Shown piece by piece: positions 9,931-19,171 of a DNA stretch of 60,852 nt (positions within the stretch are counted from its first letter, which is position 1; each line of letters begins with the position of its first letter). A program made the position numbers and the translations under genes. Under the pieces are notes generated by a model. That model was not told the DNA's origin. It saw nothing but the letters and a program-made list of their open reading frames with translations, and searched no databases. This stretch comes from Aureispira sp. CCB-QB1 (GTDB lineage Bacteria > Bacteroidota > Bacteroidia > Chitinophagales > Saprospiraceae), in NCBI GenBank assembly GCA_945870185.1, contig CAMBRK010000022.1:1-60852 (forward strand), in the 5' to 3' direction.

Positions 9931-10875
9931 ATGAAAATTTTGGTAAATGACGGCATAGAACCGATCGGAAAACAATTGTTGGAAGCAGCAGGATTTACTG
10001 TGGATACCCATAAAATAGAACAGGCAGACCTTCCGTCAAGGTTGAATGAATATGATGCTATCTGTGTCAGAAGTGCTACCAAAGTTAGAAAAGATCTTAT
10101 CGATGCTTGTCCTAATCTCAAAGCGATAGGAAGAGGTGGCGTAGGTCTAGATAACATAGATGTAGAGTATGCAAAATCAAAAGGTATAGCAGTAATCAAT
10201 ACACCTGCGGCATCATCTCGATCAGTAGGAGAGTTGGCCATGGCACACATGCTCAGTTTATCTAGATTTTTATATCAATCTAATAGAGAGATGCCCCAAA
10301 ATGGTGATACTCAGTTTAACGATCTTAAAAAAGCATATGCCAAGGGTATAGAGTTGGAAGGTAAGACAATGGGCATTGTAGGATTCGGTCGTATAGGTCA
10401 GGAAACAGCAAAATGTGCTTTAGGCATGGGCATGGATGTATTAGCGGTAGATCCATATGTATCTGAAGTAACACTTGCCATAGGTCCATCAGCATTAGGT
10501 TTTGAGGTAGATATTACCACAGTAAATATGGAAGATATGCTCGCAGATGCTGATTATATCTCATTGCATATACCATCTGTTGGCAAACCAATATTGGGCG
10601 CAGAAGAATTTGCAAAAATGAAAGATGGAGTCATTATCATCAACTGTAGTCGTGGTGGTACCATAGATGAAGATGCTTTGTTGGAAGCGTTAAACTCTGG
10701 AAAAGTTGCGGCAGCTGGTTTAGACGTTTTTGATAATGAACCTACACCTCGAAAGGATATCCTTAGCCATCCTAGGATATCATTGACACCGCACATCGGA
10801 GCATCTACAGAAGAAGCACAAAATAAGATAGGGCAGGAGCTAGCTGAAAAAATGATAGCTGCGCTTAATGCGTAA
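9931..10875 (+). CDS. serA: D-3-phosphoglycerate dehydrogenase (short form)
   Basis: A D-isomer-specific 2-hydroxyacid dehydrogenase that oxidises 3-phosphoglycerate in the first step of serine synthesis. The nucleotide-binding glycine motif is GFGRIGQ near residue 152. The catalytic trio is present: Arg in NCSRGG, Glu in DVFDNEP and His in LTPHIG. At 314 aa it lacks the C-terminal ACT/ASB domains of the long form, so serine feedback through ACT is not expected. serC, often next to serA in Bacteroidota, is not adjacent, so assignment rests on family resemblance; another 2-hydroxyacid substrate is possible. It converges on the next gene with a shared terminator. Confidence 0.85.
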   Translation: MKILVNDGIEPIGKQLLEAAGFTVDTHKIEQADLPSRLNEYDAICVRSATKVRKDLIDACPNLKAIGRGGVGLDNIDVEYAKSKGIAVINTPAASSRSVGELAMAHMLSLSRFLYQSNREMPQNGDTQFNDLKKAYAKGIELEGKTMGIVGFGRIGQETAKCALGMGMDVLAVDPYVSEVTLAIGPSALGFEVDITTVNMEDMLADADYISLHIPSVGKPILGAEEFAKMKDGVIIINCSRGGTIDEDALLEALNSGKVAAAGLDVFDNEPTPRKDILSHPRISLTPHIGASTEEAQNKIGQELAEKMIAALNA

Positions 10876-10914
10876 GGCAATTTAAAGGTAAAATAAACGC
10901 TATGTTTTACATGT

Positions 10915-10952
10915 AAAATGGCTGAAACTCGAGATAGAATTTCAGCCATTTT
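10915..10952. terminator. Bidirectional terminator between convergent genes
   Basis: Perfect 13-bp stem AAAATGGCTGAAA/TTTCAGCCATTTT with a 12-nt loop. A/T runs on both sides let it serve serA (+) and the sulfur-enzyme gene (-), whose stop is three bases away. Confidence 0.88.
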
Positions 10953-10954
10953 AT

Positions 10955-12211
10955 TTATACATAATCCAAAGCTTGTTGGATATCCCAAATTAAATCTTCG
11001 TAATTTTCTACACCTACAGAAATTCGGATCAAACTATCTGTTATACCCATTTCGATACGATTTAAAGGTTCAATACCCGCATGTGTCATAGAAGCTGGAT
11101 GCTCTGCAAGACTTTCGGTGCTACCCAAACTTACTGCAAGCTGTATCAATTTCAGATTATTTAAAAATAAGAAGGCTTCTTTTTCGCTACCTTTTATATC
11201 AAATGATAGCATAGCGCCTGGAGAGGTGTACTGCTTTTTATAAACTTCATAACTTGCGCTTTTTTCTGTGATCAACCCTAGATAATATACTTTCTCCACT
11301 TTGGGATGAGCAGCAAGATAGGCAGCAACTTTTTGAGCATTGAAAGCTTGTTGTTCCATGCGTACTTTGAGCGTTTCCAGACTTCTCATGAGCAACCATC
11401 CCGTATTTGGGCTGGCCATATTTCCTAAGAATGTACGTAGCGTTTTGACTCTTTTCATCAAAGTAGCGTTGCCTAATACGGCACCTGCTATAACATCACT
11501 ATGACCACCTATATACTTAGTGGCTGAGTACATGATCAAGTCTGCACCATGTTGGAGCGGGTGTTGCCATAAAGGCCCCATATAAGTATTGTCTACCGCA
11601 ATGAGTACTTTTTGGTCTTGGGTATATTTTTGGGCAATGGACGCACACATCGAAATATCTACGATTGTATTGGTGGGATTCGCTGGGGTTTCTATAAAGA
11701 TCATAGATAGCCTATCCGCGTGCCCAGATTTTTTTACAAGCTCATCGATTTCGCCGGATTTCATATCAGGTCTGAAGCCAATGGCATGGATGCCAATCTT
11801 GGGCAAAAAGGTGTTGATGAAATGATCTGTACCTCCATAAACCGGCATACTGTAAAGCAATAAATCTCCAGGTTTTAGAAACTCCAAAAGCACAGTAGTG
11901 ATCGCAGACATGCCACTTTCGAATACAGCACATGCTTCCGCTTGGTCCCAAAGACAAAGTCTATTTTCGAGAATTTCAAGATCAGGATTGTTGAGTCTGG
12001 AGTAAATGAGGCCCATCTCTTCATGAGCTCCTTGCTCTCTGATGCCATAAGCTACTTCAAAAAATGCTTTTCCTTCTTCTGCGCTTTTAAACACAAAAGT
12101 GGACGTTTGAAAAATAGGGCATTTAATGGCTCCTTCTGACAATTCTGGTTTGTACCCATATGACATCATCATGGATTCTGGCTTAAAAATATGATTTTTA
12201 ACTGGTTTCAT
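10955..12211 (-). CDS. Trans-sulfuration family PLP enzyme, probable methionine gamma-lyase
   Basis: A Cys/Met-metabolism PLP-dependent enzyme of 418 aa. The PLP lysine is in YSATKYIGGHSD, and the phosphate-binding SGMSAI and the Tyr/Arg pair in IYSRLNNP are present. The family includes cystathionine gamma-synthase, cystathionine beta/gamma-lyase and methionine gamma-lyase, which are hard to separate by eye. The divergent Lrp/AsnC regulator next door resembles the mdeA-mdeR arrangement of methionine gamma-lyase, so breakdown of methionine to methanethiol, 2-oxobutyrate and ammonia is my preferred reading. A -7 box lies 30 bases upstream. Confidence 0.82.
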   Translation of the reverse strand: MKPVKNHIFKPESMMMSYGYKPELSEGAIKCPIFQTSTFVFKSAEEGKAFFEVAYGIREQGAHEEMGLIYSRLNNPDLEILENRLCLWDQAEACAVFESGMSAITTVLLEFLKPGDLLLYSMPVYGGTDHFINTFLPKIGIHAIGFRPDMKSGEIDELVKKSGHADRLSMIFIETPANPTNTIVDISMCASIAQKYTQDQKVLIAVDNTYMGPLWQHPLQHGADLIMYSATKYIGGHSDVIAGAVLGNATLMKRVKTLRTFLGNMASPNTGWLLMRSLETLKVRMEQQAFNAQKVAAYLAAHPKVEKVYYLGLITEKSASYEVYKKQYTSPGAMLSFDIKGSEKEAFLFLNNLKLIQLAVSLGSTESLAEHPASMTHAGIEPLNRIEMGITDSLIRISVGVENYEDLIWDIQQALDYV

Positions 12212-12240
12212 TTTATTTGTTCAGGATTAATATTCTATCA

Positions 12241-12248
12241 CAAAGGTA
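12241..12248 (-). promoter_or_regulatory. -7 box TACCTTTG of the sulfur-enzyme gene
   Basis: Minus-strand TAnnTTTG match 30 bases before the start at 12211, in the divergent intergenic region shared with the Lrp gene. Confidence 0.6.
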
Positions 12249-12329
12249 TTCGTAAGATTTAATAGTTTATCATCTTCTTAAAATATAGAAAATAATGCTG
12301 ATTATAACTTATATTGTAGATAAAAGTAG

Positions 12330-12337
12330 TAATTTTG
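12330..12337 (+). promoter_or_regulatory. -7 box TAATTTTG of the Lrp-family gene
   Basis: Plus-strand TAnnTTTG match 38 bases before the regulator start. The two divergent promoters lie within 100 bases of each other, suited to joint control by the regulator. Confidence 0.6.
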
Positions 12338-12374
12338 TCTTACATATTAACCCTGTAAAGAATATTATTCTATC

Positions 12375-12830
12375 ATGCCAGATCATTTTGATATCGCCAT
12401 ATTGCGTGAAGTACAGCTAAATGCAAAAATCACTGTAAAAGAACTTAGTGAAAAAGTAAATCTCAGTCCTACTCCTGTCTTTGAAAGACTCAGGAAACTA
12501 GAAAAAGAAGCATATATCTTGGGTTACCATGGAAGACTGAATCCTCAAAAACTGGGATTTAACCTTACTGTAATGTGCTACGTATCATTAAGAAATCATC
12601 AGCAGGACCTTATTGAGCGATTTCAAGAAGCCGTGATCGGATTAGAAGAGGTAAGAGCTTGTTACCATATTGCAGGTATGTATGACTACTTGCTAAAAGT
12701 AGTTGTCAAAGACATGGATTCCTATCAAAAATTTGTAAGCACTAAGCTGGCATCTTTAGAAAATATAGGCAATGTTCAAAGTTCCTTCGTCATGCAAGAA
12801 CTCAAATCAGAACTTGGTATTCCAGTATAA
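12375..12830 (+). CDS. Lrp/AsnC family transcriptional regulator
   Basis: A 151-aa feast/famine regulator. Residues 1-60 form a winged helix-turn-helix (ITVKELSEKVNLSPTPVFERLRKLEKEAYI); the C-terminal half is the RAM amino-acid-binding domain with the typical ending around residue 140. Family members bind as octamers or similar assemblies and sense amino acids. It is divergently transcribed from the methionine gamma-lyase-like gene, and the short shared promoter region makes that gene its likely target, with methionine or a related amino acid as the likely effector. That link is inference from context. Confidence 0.93.
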   Translation: MPDHFDIAILREVQLNAKITVKELSEKVNLSPTPVFERLRKLEKEAYILGYHGRLNPQKLGFNLTVMCYVSLRNHQQDLIERFQEAVIGLEEVRACYHIAGMYDYLLKVVVKDMDSYQKFVSTKLASLENIGNVQSSFVMQELKSELGIPV

Positions 12831-12864
12831 TTTACATCTAATACATAACAAATTAAATACAAAT

Positions 12865-13158
12865 TTACTGTGCGTTTTCTATTAGAGTCTGTAATTGGGT
12901 GAGTGACTGCATCCCAGATTGGCGCCATAGAATCTTTCCTTTTTTATAAAGAATAAACGTCGGTACACCTTGTATTTGCATTTGTTGAGCTAGATTCTCG
13001 TTTTTATCTACATCAATTTTAATGATTTTGCCTTTGTCCCCTATTTTATTGGCCAATTGGTCCAAAATTGGTGCCATAGCTTTACATGGTCCACACCAAG
13101 TAGCCGTAAAATCTACTAATGTGGGTGTGTCGCTATTGATAATTTCTGAATATGTCAT
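12865..13158 (-). CDS. Thioredoxin
   Basis: A single-domain cytoplasmic thioredoxin of 97 aa. The active site is W21-C22-G-P-C25, preceded by the buried Asp in VDFTATW, and the cis-proline loop is GVPTF. It would reduce protein disulfides with electrons from thioredoxin reductase, not present in the window. The C-terminus is slightly short compared with the usual 104-109 aa. Several thioredoxin paralogues are common in Bacteroidota, so I do not call it the main TrxA. It converges on the Lrp gene with about 35 bases between stops. Confidence 0.93.
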   Translation of the reverse strand: MTYSEIINSDTPTLVDFTATWCGPCKAMAPILDQLANKIGDKGKIIKIDVDKNENLAQQMQIQGVPTFILYKKGKILWRQSGMQSLTQLQTLIENAQ

Positions 13159-13181
13159 TTTGAATGATTTTTTTATTGATG

Positions 13182-13189
13182 CAAAAGTA
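13182..13189 (-). promoter_or_regulatory. -7 box TACTTTTG of the thioredoxin gene
   Basis: Minus-strand TAnnTTTG match 24 bases upstream of the thioredoxin start. Confidence 0.65.
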
Positions 13190-13255
13190 AGGCTATTTTA
13201 AATTTTACTATGTGATGTATGTTACATTTTAGCACAGAAAAAGATATAAATAAAT

Positions 13256-13263
13256 TATCTTTG
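13256..13263 (+). promoter_or_regulatory. -7 box TATCTTTG of the YhhN-family gene
   Basis: Plus-strand TAnnTTTG match ending 14 bases before the start codon, so the leader would be very short. Confidence 0.6.
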
Positions 13264-13277
13264 CACCCAATGTCTTA

Positions 13278-13940
13278 ATGATGAGTTTAAAAAGATTTCC
13301 ATACTTTACCATTTTTTATTTGTTGATTGTTGCTGCCAATATTCTGGTATTGTATCAATTTACTGAATATAGAAGCGTGGCAAAACCCATGATCATAGCT
13401 AGTCTTTTAGGTTTCTACATTACTAATGCGCAAAAGCAGTCGAATAGTTTCACCATGGCATTGATTTTTGCTTTGTTGGGTGATATTTTTTTGATGATCG
13501 AAAGTGAATCATTTTTTATGCTCGGATTGGGTAGTTTTTTGTTGATGCAGATTTTGTATATTGTGGAGTTTTTAAAAGATAAAACCATATTTTCTACACA
13601 TAAAGTTTTGACTTATGCAGGATTGTATGTCTTAGGCTCATTGTTTTTATATATACTTTGGCCTCATCTTGGAGGACTTCAGTGGCCAGTAGCTTTTTAC
13701 GTATTGGCCATATGTAGCATGGTAGCTACAGCCATATCACGTCAGCGAAATGTAAGATGGTATAGGGCAGTGATCGTGGGAGTATTTTTGTTTTTTATAT
13801 CGGATGCATGGATTGCTTTGACAAAATTTGGAATCATCACTGATTATATGTCCGATATCGTAATCATGACTACTTACATGGCCGCACAATACCTGATCGT
13901 GAGAGGTATAGTGGAAAGAGATCTAGTGGATATTGCGTAG
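13278..13940 (+). CDS. YhhN/TMEM86 family membrane protein (lysoplasmalogenase-like)
   Basis: A 220-aa protein with about seven to eight hydrophobic segments along its whole length and no soluble domain. The family signature is visible as the early KP pair (RSVAKPMI), the LLGDIFLM segment and the late SDAW segment; these conserved charged residues within membrane helices are thought to form the active site. Characterised relatives hydrolyse lysoplasmalogens; the bacterial substrate is not established. Two adjacent ATGs (13278, 13281) could serve as start. Its last 18 bases overlap the 3' end of the convergent aminotransferase gene, a tight tail-to-tail arrangement. Confidence 0.82.
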   Translation: MMSLKRFPYFTIFYLLIVAANILVLYQFTEYRSVAKPMIIASLLGFYITNAQKQSNSFTMALIFALLGDIFLMIESESFFMLGLGSFLLMQILYIVEFLKDKTIFSTHKVLTYAGLYVLGSLFLYILWPHLGGLQWPVAFYVLAICSMVATAISRQRNVRWYRAVIVGVFLFFISDAWIALTKFGIITDYMSDIVIMTTYMAAQYLIVRGIVERDLVDIA

Positions 13941-15071
13941 CTTTTTTGCGGCTTGATCGAGTAGTTCTGTAGACTTGGCAAAACAAAATCTGATCAGAGT
14001 TCCTTCATTTTCATGATTATAAAATGGAGATAATGGAATTGCAGCTACACCATGATGGATCACCATATTTTTTGCAAATGACCTGTCGTCCATGTCGGAA
14101 TATGCACTGTAGTCGCATAGCTGAAAAAAGGTGCCCTGGACATCTAATGGTTTGAAAGATGTGTCAGCAAGAATCTGCCTAAAATAATCTCTTTTAACTT
14201 CGTAGAACTTGGCGATATTTTGATAACTTTGAGGATCAGCCATGTAAGTGGCCAGAGCCTTTTGCAAAATGCTATTCACGCTGAATACATTCCATTGGTG
14301 AACTTTTCTGAATTCTTGCATCAGATATTCACTACCGACACAGTAGCCAATCTTCCAGCCTGTACAATGAAAGGTTTTTCCAAAAGAGAATACCGCCATA
14401 CTTCTATCTCTTAAATGGGGGTATTTGAGTACACTTTCATGAGGACATCCGTCAAAGATCAAATGCTCGTATACTTCATCACTCAAAACAATAATCTGGG
14501 TACCTGTTAAAATTTCGTCAAGTTTTTTCCAGTCTTGGGCATTGAAAACGGTAGCTGTAGGATTATTGGGAGTATTAATGATGATCATTTTGGTTTTATC
14601 GGTGATCAAGCGCTTCAAGTTATCCCAATCTATGTTAAAATCAGGAGCATAGAGTGTATAGGGTACTGTAATTCCACCTGCTAAGATGATGGAAGGCCGG
14701 TAACTGTCATATGCAGGCTCGAAAATAATGACCTCATCACCTGATCGAATAAACGCTGTAATAGCTGTAAACAATGCTTGTGTAGCACCGGCAGTGATGG
14801 TGATTTCCGAAATAGGATCAAAACTGCTTCCATATAATGACTCTATTTTCTGGCTAATAATCGCTCTTAATGATTTATCACCTGCCATAGGCGCGTATTG
14901 GTGATGGTGCATCGCTGTGGTTTCCTGAACGCATCTGATCAAATCTGTAGGTGGATCAAAATCCGGAAATCCTTGACCCAGATTTATAGCCTGATATTGT
15001 TGGGCCAAAGCTGACATTTCTGTAAAAATGGTGGTGTCACCGGATGGCAATTTAGAAGATATGTGGATCAT
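13923..15071 (-). CDS. Class I/II aminotransferase, probable methionine aminotransferase
   Basis: A fold-type I PLP aminotransferase of 382 aa, close in character to the YbdL/kynurenine-aminotransferase group, which transaminates methionine and some aromatic amino acids. Family motifs: LGQGFPDFDPP near the N-terminus, NTPNNPTAT (PLP-binding Asn), SDEVYEH (Asp) and SFGKTFHCTGWKIGY with the PLP lysine, then RFCFAKS with the substrate-carboxylate Arg. In methionine salvage this enzyme re-aminates 2-oxo-4-methylthiobutanoate, but no other salvage genes are adjacent. It belongs to the sulfur-amino-acid group of the first 15 kb. Confidence 0.85.
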   Translation of the reverse strand: MIHISSKLPSGDTTIFTEMSALAQQYQAINLGQGFPDFDPPTDLIRCVQETTAMHHHQYAPMAGDKSLRAIISQKIESLYGSSFDPISEITITAGATQALFTAITAFIRSGDEVIIFEPAYDSYRPSIILAGGITVPYTLYAPDFNIDWDNLKRLITDKTKMIIINTPNNPTATVFNAQDWKKLDEILTGTQIIVLSDEVYEHLIFDGCPHESVLKYPHLRDRSMAVFSFGKTFHCTGWKIGYCVGSEYLMQEFRKVHQWNVFSVNSILQKALATYMADPQSYQNIAKFYEVKRDYFRQILADTSFKPLDVQGTFFQLCDYSAYSDMDDRSFAKNMVIHHGVAAIPLSPFYNHENEGTLIRFCFAKSTELLDQAAKKLRNIH

Positions 15072-15099
15072 ATTCTTTTTTTGTGGCGATTTAGTCTTA

Positions 15100-15107
15100 C
15101 AAAAATA
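15100..15107 (-). promoter_or_regulatory. -7 box TATTTTTG of the aminotransferase gene
   Basis: Minus-strand TAnnTTTG match 29 bases upstream of the start at 15071. Confidence 0.6.
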
Positions 15108-15154
15108 GACTTTGTCGACAACTATTTATAATTTCGCACTAAAAAATTTGATTT

Positions 15155-15727
15155 ATGTTTTCAGATTACTTCACACTAGGTATAGAGCATATCTTAGACC
15201 CCAATGGTTATGATCATATATTATTTGTCACCGTTCTGTGCGCTCTGTACAACCCATCACAATGGAAAAAAATACTGATTTTGGTTACTGCTTTTACAGT
15301 GGGGCATAGTCTTACGCTAGCATTGGCTGCGTTGGATTTGGTCAGTATAAATGCTAGTCTCATTGAGAAATTGATACCTATCACCATCATTTTGACGGGA
15401 TTGTTTAATATCTACTCGGTTTTAAAAAATATAGTCAATGATAAATACGTAATGTGGAATTATATGCTAGCTTTGGGTTTTGGTCTCATCCATGGCCTAG
15501 GTTTTTCCAATTATTTCAAAGCCATCTTGGGTCGTGAGGAGAGCTTAGTAAAGCCACTCTTTGCTTTCAATATTGGAGTGGAAGCAGGGCAGATTGCTAT
15601 AGTAGCAGTGGTAATGACCTTGGGATATATTTTATTGAATCTTTTGAAACTACCGAAAAAATATTGGACCATTCCTATTTCTGTCGTTGGTATTCTAGTT
15701 GCTGTTTGGTTGCTAACAGATAGGTGA
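15155..15727 (+). CDS. HupE/UreJ family membrane protein
   Basis: A 190-aa polytopic membrane protein with about six hydrophobic segments. The family pattern is seen at the start, FTLGIEHILDPNGYDHILF, with the His/Asp cluster that is thought to bind metal, then TVGHSLTLALAA and the FGLIHGLGFSNYF segment. Relatives are nickel or cobalt transporters tied to hydrogenase or urease, but the short Bacteroidota form is found without either enzyme, as here. Metal transport is therefore a guess by homology. It is transcribed divergently from the aminotransferase. Confidence 0.85.
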   Translation: MFSDYFTLGIEHILDPNGYDHILFVTVLCALYNPSQWKKILILVTAFTVGHSLTLALAALDLVSINASLIEKLIPITIILTGLFNIYSVLKNIVNDKYVMWNYMLALGFGLIHGLGFSNYFKAILGREESLVKPLFAFNIGVEAGQIAIVAVVMTLGYILLNLLKLPKKYWTIPISVVGILVAVWLLTDR

Positions 15728-15809
15728 TATATGCATACATGAAAGATAAAGATCCAAAAACAACATTACTTATGTCAGAATGATGTTTTTCTATCTGTAA
15801 TTTATTAAA

Positions 15810-16568
15810 TTAAATAACATACCTAATTTCTCTGAAAGCAAAGGCTGTAATCTGTCCCTCAACAAGGATCAATAACCGGCCATCGTTGTCTATCCCAGTG
15901 ATGGTACCATTGATTTTAGTCTCATCACTTAGCAGGAAGCTCCCTTCTATATTTTTTCTATACATATGCTTTAAATATTGCTGTTTTATAGATGCCAAAT
16001 GATGTGCATTAAGTTTATTGTAGTAATATTCCAGTCGGACGGCCAGCAAAATTCTGATGTTTTCGATACTGTGTATTTCACCATTTTCCAAAGCTAGAGA
16101 TGTGGGATTAGGGAGATCCTGAGGAAATGTCGTTTCATTTATATTGAGACCAATACCTATGATGGTAGCTTTGATATCTTTACCTCGCAAGGTATTTTGA
16201 ACCAGAATGCCTGCAATTTTTTTATTTTGGACATAGATATCATTGGGCCATTTGATAGAGACATCTTGGCAAAATGAAGATACTACGTCCATCACAGCGA
16301 GACCGCTTATGATATTGAGATAAAATTGATCTGTAGCTGCCAGGCTTTTTGGATATAAAATGAAAGAGATAAGTAGGTTTTTACCTGCCTCACTATGCCA
16401 ATATCTGCCAATCTGTCCTTTTCCTGCTGACTGAAAGTCCGAAATGATACATGTTCCCTCAGGTGGATTGGTTTTTGATATTAATTCTGTGGCATAAGTA
16501 TTGGTAGAATGAATTGCTTCAAAATGAATGACATTTTTGCCAACGAATAAAGGCTCAAGGGTAATCAT
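15810..16568 (-). CDS. birA: Biotin--[acetyl-CoA-carboxylase] ligase
   Basis: Attaches biotin to the carrier domain of acetyl-CoA carboxylase through a biotinyl-AMP intermediate. The catalytic glycine-rich motif GKGQIGRYWHS follows the STNTYA substrate loop, and SIKWPNDIYVQNKKIAGIL is the family hallmark with the catalytic Lys. There is no N-terminal helix-turn-helix, so this is the monofunctional (non-repressor) form. I start at the ATG at 16566-16568 (252 aa); a longer frame would run 36 residues into the divergent rsfS promoter and has no family similarity. The birA/rsfS/ftsH order is widespread in Bacteroidota. Confidence 0.93.
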   Translation of the reverse strand: MITLEPLFVGKNVIHFEAIHSTNTYATELISKTNPPEGTCIISDFQSAGKGQIGRYWHSEAGKNLLISFILYPKSLAATDQFYLNIISGLAVMDVVSSFCQDVSIKWPNDIYVQNKKIAGILVQNTLRGKDIKATIIGIGLNINETTFPQDLPNPTSLALENGEIHSIENIRILLAVRLEYYYNKLNAHHLASIKQQYLKHMYRKNIEGSFLLSDETKINGTITGIDNDGRLLILVEGQITAFAFREIRYVI

Positions 16569-16583
16569 ATCCTTAGATTTTAG

Positions 16584-16591
16584 TATCTTTG
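16584..16591 (+). promoter_or_regulatory. -7 box TATCTTTG of rsfS
   Basis: Plus-strand TAnnTTTG match, 37 bases before the rsfS start and only 16 bases from the divergent birA start. It argues against the longer birA reading frame. Confidence 0.65.
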
Positions 16592-16627
16592 TGCTGTTAA
16601 AATATTTTAAATATAAAAATCTGTATA

Positions 16628-17014
16628 TTGAACAGTAAAAGTATCTCCTTAGTTGAAAGCATAAGTGACAACACACTTAATCATTGGATTATAGACGCCA
16701 TACAAGATATCAAAGGTAAAAATATACTAAAGTTGGATTTAAGGAAATTGGATGATGCTCCCGCCGACTATTTTATCATTTGTGAAGGTGACTCATCTAC
16801 TCAAGTCAAGGCTATTTCTGATAGCATTTCGAGAAAAGTAAAAGAAAAAGTAGGCATTAATGCCAATCATATGGAAGGCGTGTCGGGCGCAAAATGGATT
16901 TTGGTTGATTTTTTTGATACCGTAGTTCATGTTTTTTATCCAGAAACTAGAGCTTTTTATGAAATTGAAGAGCTTTGGGGAGATGCTATCGTTACACAAT
17001 ATGAAAACATTTGA
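16628..17014 (+). CDS. rsfS: Ribosome silencing factor RsfS
   Basis: Binds L14 on the large ribosomal subunit and blocks joining of the subunits when nutrients are short. Family features in the 128-aa chain: the LDLRKLDDAPADYFIICEGDS core, VKAISDSI helix, the EGVSGAKWILVDFFDTVVHVF strand pair and a C-terminal YEIEELWGDA. No ATG exists at the family N-terminus; the only suitable start is TTG at 16628, which places the protein start as in homologues. It is the first gene of an operon with ftsH. Confidence 0.93.
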   Translation: MNSKSISLVESISDNTLNHWIIDAIQDIKGKNILKLDLRKLDDAPADYFIICEGDSSTQVKAISDSISRKVKEKVGINANHMEGVSGAKWILVDFFDTVVHVFYPETRAFYEIEELWGDAIVTQYENI

Positions 17015-17100
17015 AATATAACCAATTATTGACTTCAAAATAAAAACTACTTTTTTTAATCTCTGTTTAGGTTTAAAATATATTAAAAGCAAAATTGCAA

Positions 17101-19035
17101 ATGGATAATAATTCAGAAAATAATAAAGACGGCAAAAACCCTCATAAATTCAATATTAACTCCTATTGGATTTATGGATTGATTATTTTGGGGATATTGG
17201 CGGTCAATGTCTTTATCAGTTTTAATTCTAAAATTGAAAATATTGACATCTACAACTTTGAAGATATGGTCAAACGTGGAGAAATAGACCGTATCGAAAT
17301 CATTAATGAAAAGCTCGTTAATGTTTTTGTCAGAAAGGAAATCATAGATACCAAGTATCCTAAACTTAAGGAAAGTCAACTATACGGCCTTAACCCACAT
17401 TTTAAGTTTACTATCGGTGATATTGGAAATTTTGAAAACAAACTTCAGGCACTCAAGACAGAAGGCTTTGCAGTAAAGCATACTATGAGGACAGAAACCA
17501 ATTATGTGGGGCAAATCATTAGTTGGATTTTACCATTTGTTTTGCTAATAGCGTTGTGGGTTTTTATCATGAAAAGAGTCAGCGGTGGACCAGGCGGACC
17601 AGGTGGTCAGATTTTTAATATTGGAAAATCCAAAGCAACTCTGTTTGATCAGAATTCTAAAGTTAATATAACCTTTGCTGACGTAGCAGGTCTACAAGAA
17701 GCGAAGGTAGAAGTGATGGAAGTGGTAGATTTTCTTAAAAATCCAAAAAAATATACATCCTTGGGTGGTAAAATACCTAAAGGTGTACTCCTAGTAGGCC
17801 CTCCAGGTACCGGAAAAACTTTATTAGCGAAAGCGGTTGCTGGAGAAGCAGGTGTGCCATTCTTTTCTATCTCAGGTTCGGACTTTGTAGAGATGTTCGT
17901 AGGTGTAGGTGCATCGAGAGTAAGAGATTTATTCAAGCAAGCTAGAGAAAAAGCGCCTTGTATAGTCTTCATCGATGAGATTGATGCCATCGGTAGAGCT
18001 AGAGGTAAAAATGCTATCCAAGGAGGAAATGACGAGCGCGAAAACACGCTAAATCAATTGCTCGTAGAGATGGATGGATTCAGTACAGATAAAGGAGTCA
18101 TCATGATGGCTGCAACCAACAGACCTGATATTCTGGATTCTGCATTGATGCGTCCGGGTAGGTTTGACAGGCAGATTGGTATAGACCCGCCTGACTTGAT
18201 AGGAAGAGAAGAAATATTTAAAGTGCATTTGCGTGCTATCAAGATAGGTCCAGATATCAATCCTATGGTATTAGCAGAAATGACTCCCGGATTTGCGGGT
18301 GCTGATATCGCCAATATATGTAATGAAGCTGCACTGATAGCAGCTAGACGAAACAAAACAGAGGTAGATTTGGATGATTTTAACTACGCGCTGGATAGGG
18401 TCATCGGTGGATTGGAGAAGAAAAATAAGTTGATATCACCAAAAGAAAAGGAGATCATAGCTTACCACGAAGCAGGACATGCCATCTGTGGTTGGTATTT
18501 GGAGCATGCTAGCCCATTGGTAAAAGTCACCATTGTACCTAGAGGTATGGGGACCTTGGGTTATGCACAATATCTACCTAAAGAAGAGTATATCATACGA
18601 ACAGAACAACTTTTAGATAGGATGTGTATGACCTTGGGTGGTAGGGCTGCAGAAAGAATAGCCTTTGATAAAATATCTACAGGTGCTCAAAACGATTTGG
18701 ACCAAGTAACCAAAATGGGTTATGGTATGGTCACCGTTTATGGTATGAATAAAAGTGTGGGTAATGTTTCATTTTACGCTATGTCACAAGATCAGTTTAG
18801 CAAACCATACTCCAATGAGACAGCCAGACTTATAGATGATGAGGTAAGGAAACTTATTGAAGAGCAATATCAAAGAGCTCAGGACTTACTCACCGAAAAG
18901 AGGGAAGAGCTTAATTTATTAGCCAATACATTATTGGAAAAAGAAGTATTATTAAAATCTGATGTAGAACGTTTGATAGGTAAAAGACCTGTTCCTATTG
19001 ATGAGTTGGCTATACATAATAATACTTTGGGTTAA
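17101..19035 (+). CDS. ftsH: ATP-dependent zinc metalloprotease FtsH
   Basis: A membrane-anchored AAA+ protease that extracts and degrades membrane and short-lived soluble proteins as a hexamer. Two membrane segments (about residues 18-40 and 137-157) flank a periplasmic domain. The AAA module has Walker A G233-PPGTGK-T240, Walker [12 protein letters not shown] and the second region of homology with RPGRFDR. The zinc motif is H456-EAG-H460, with the third ligand Asp in [10 protein letters not shown] use ATG at 17101; an upstream TTG at 17095 adds only two residues. The cdsA and LUD-domain genes that often follow in this phylum are missing here. Confidence 0.97.
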   Translation: MDNNSENNKDGKNPHKFNINSYWIYGLIILGILAVNVFISFNSKIENIDIYNFEDMVKRGEIDRIEIINEKLVNVFVRKEIIDTKYPKLKESQLYGLNPHFKFTIGDIGNFENKLQALKTEGFAVKHTMRTETNYVGQIISWILPFVLLIALWVFIMKRVSGGPGGPGGQIFNIGKSKATLFDQNSKVNITFADVAGLQEAKVEVMEVVDFLKNPKKYTSLGGKIPKGVLLVGPPGTGKTLLAKAVAGEAGVPFFSISGSDFVEMFVGVGASRVRDLFKQAREKAPCIVFIDEIDAIGRARGKNAIQGGNDERENTLNQLLVEMDGFSTDKGVIMMAATNRPDILDSALMRPGRFDRQIGIDPPDLIGREEIFKVHLRAIKIGPDINPMVLAEMTPGFAGADIANICNEAALIAARRNKTEVDLDDFNYALDRVIGGLEKKNKLISPKEKEIIAYHEAGHAICGWYLEHASPLVKVTIVPRGMGTLGYAQYLPKEEYIIRTEQLLDRMCMTLGGRAAERIAFDKISTGAQNDLDQVTKMGYGMVTVYGMNKSVGNVSFYAMSQDQFSKPYSNETARLIDDEVRKLIEEQYQRAQDLLTEKREELNLLANTLLEKEVLLKSDVERLIGKRPVPIDELAIHNNTLG

Positions 19036-19086
19036 AATGTAGCCTAATAAAAATTATCGAAAGCATCTGATTTTTAAAATTGGGTG

Positions 19087-19099
19087 TTTTTTTTTTTTT
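19087..19099 (+). other. 13-base T homopolymer after ftsH
   Basis: An uninterrupted T13 run 52 bases past the ftsH stop. No GC stem precedes it, so it is not a standard terminator; such runs are prone to length change. Confidence 0.5.
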
Positions 19100-19143
19100 G
19101 AACAATAAGTCTTAGGCTTACCACAGAATTAGTTAAATAGCAT

Positions 19144-19151
19144 TATCTTTG
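19144..19151 (+). promoter_or_regulatory. -7 box TATCTTTG of the DUF6922/AbiEii operon
   Basis: Plus-strand TAnnTTTG match 20 bases before the start at 19172. An imperfect inverted repeat (TAAG/CTTA ends, 19108-19122) lies just upstream and may be an operator. Confidence 0.6.
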
Positions 19152-19171
19152 TCTATCAATTTTATTACAAT

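Noticed and set aside
10915-10952. Riboswitch or attenuator after serA
   Set aside because: It is a simple symmetrical stem between two convergent stops, best explained as a shared terminator.
16569-16676. 36-residue cysteine-rich extension of BirA
   Set aside because: It runs through the rsfS promoter and start region and has no family support.
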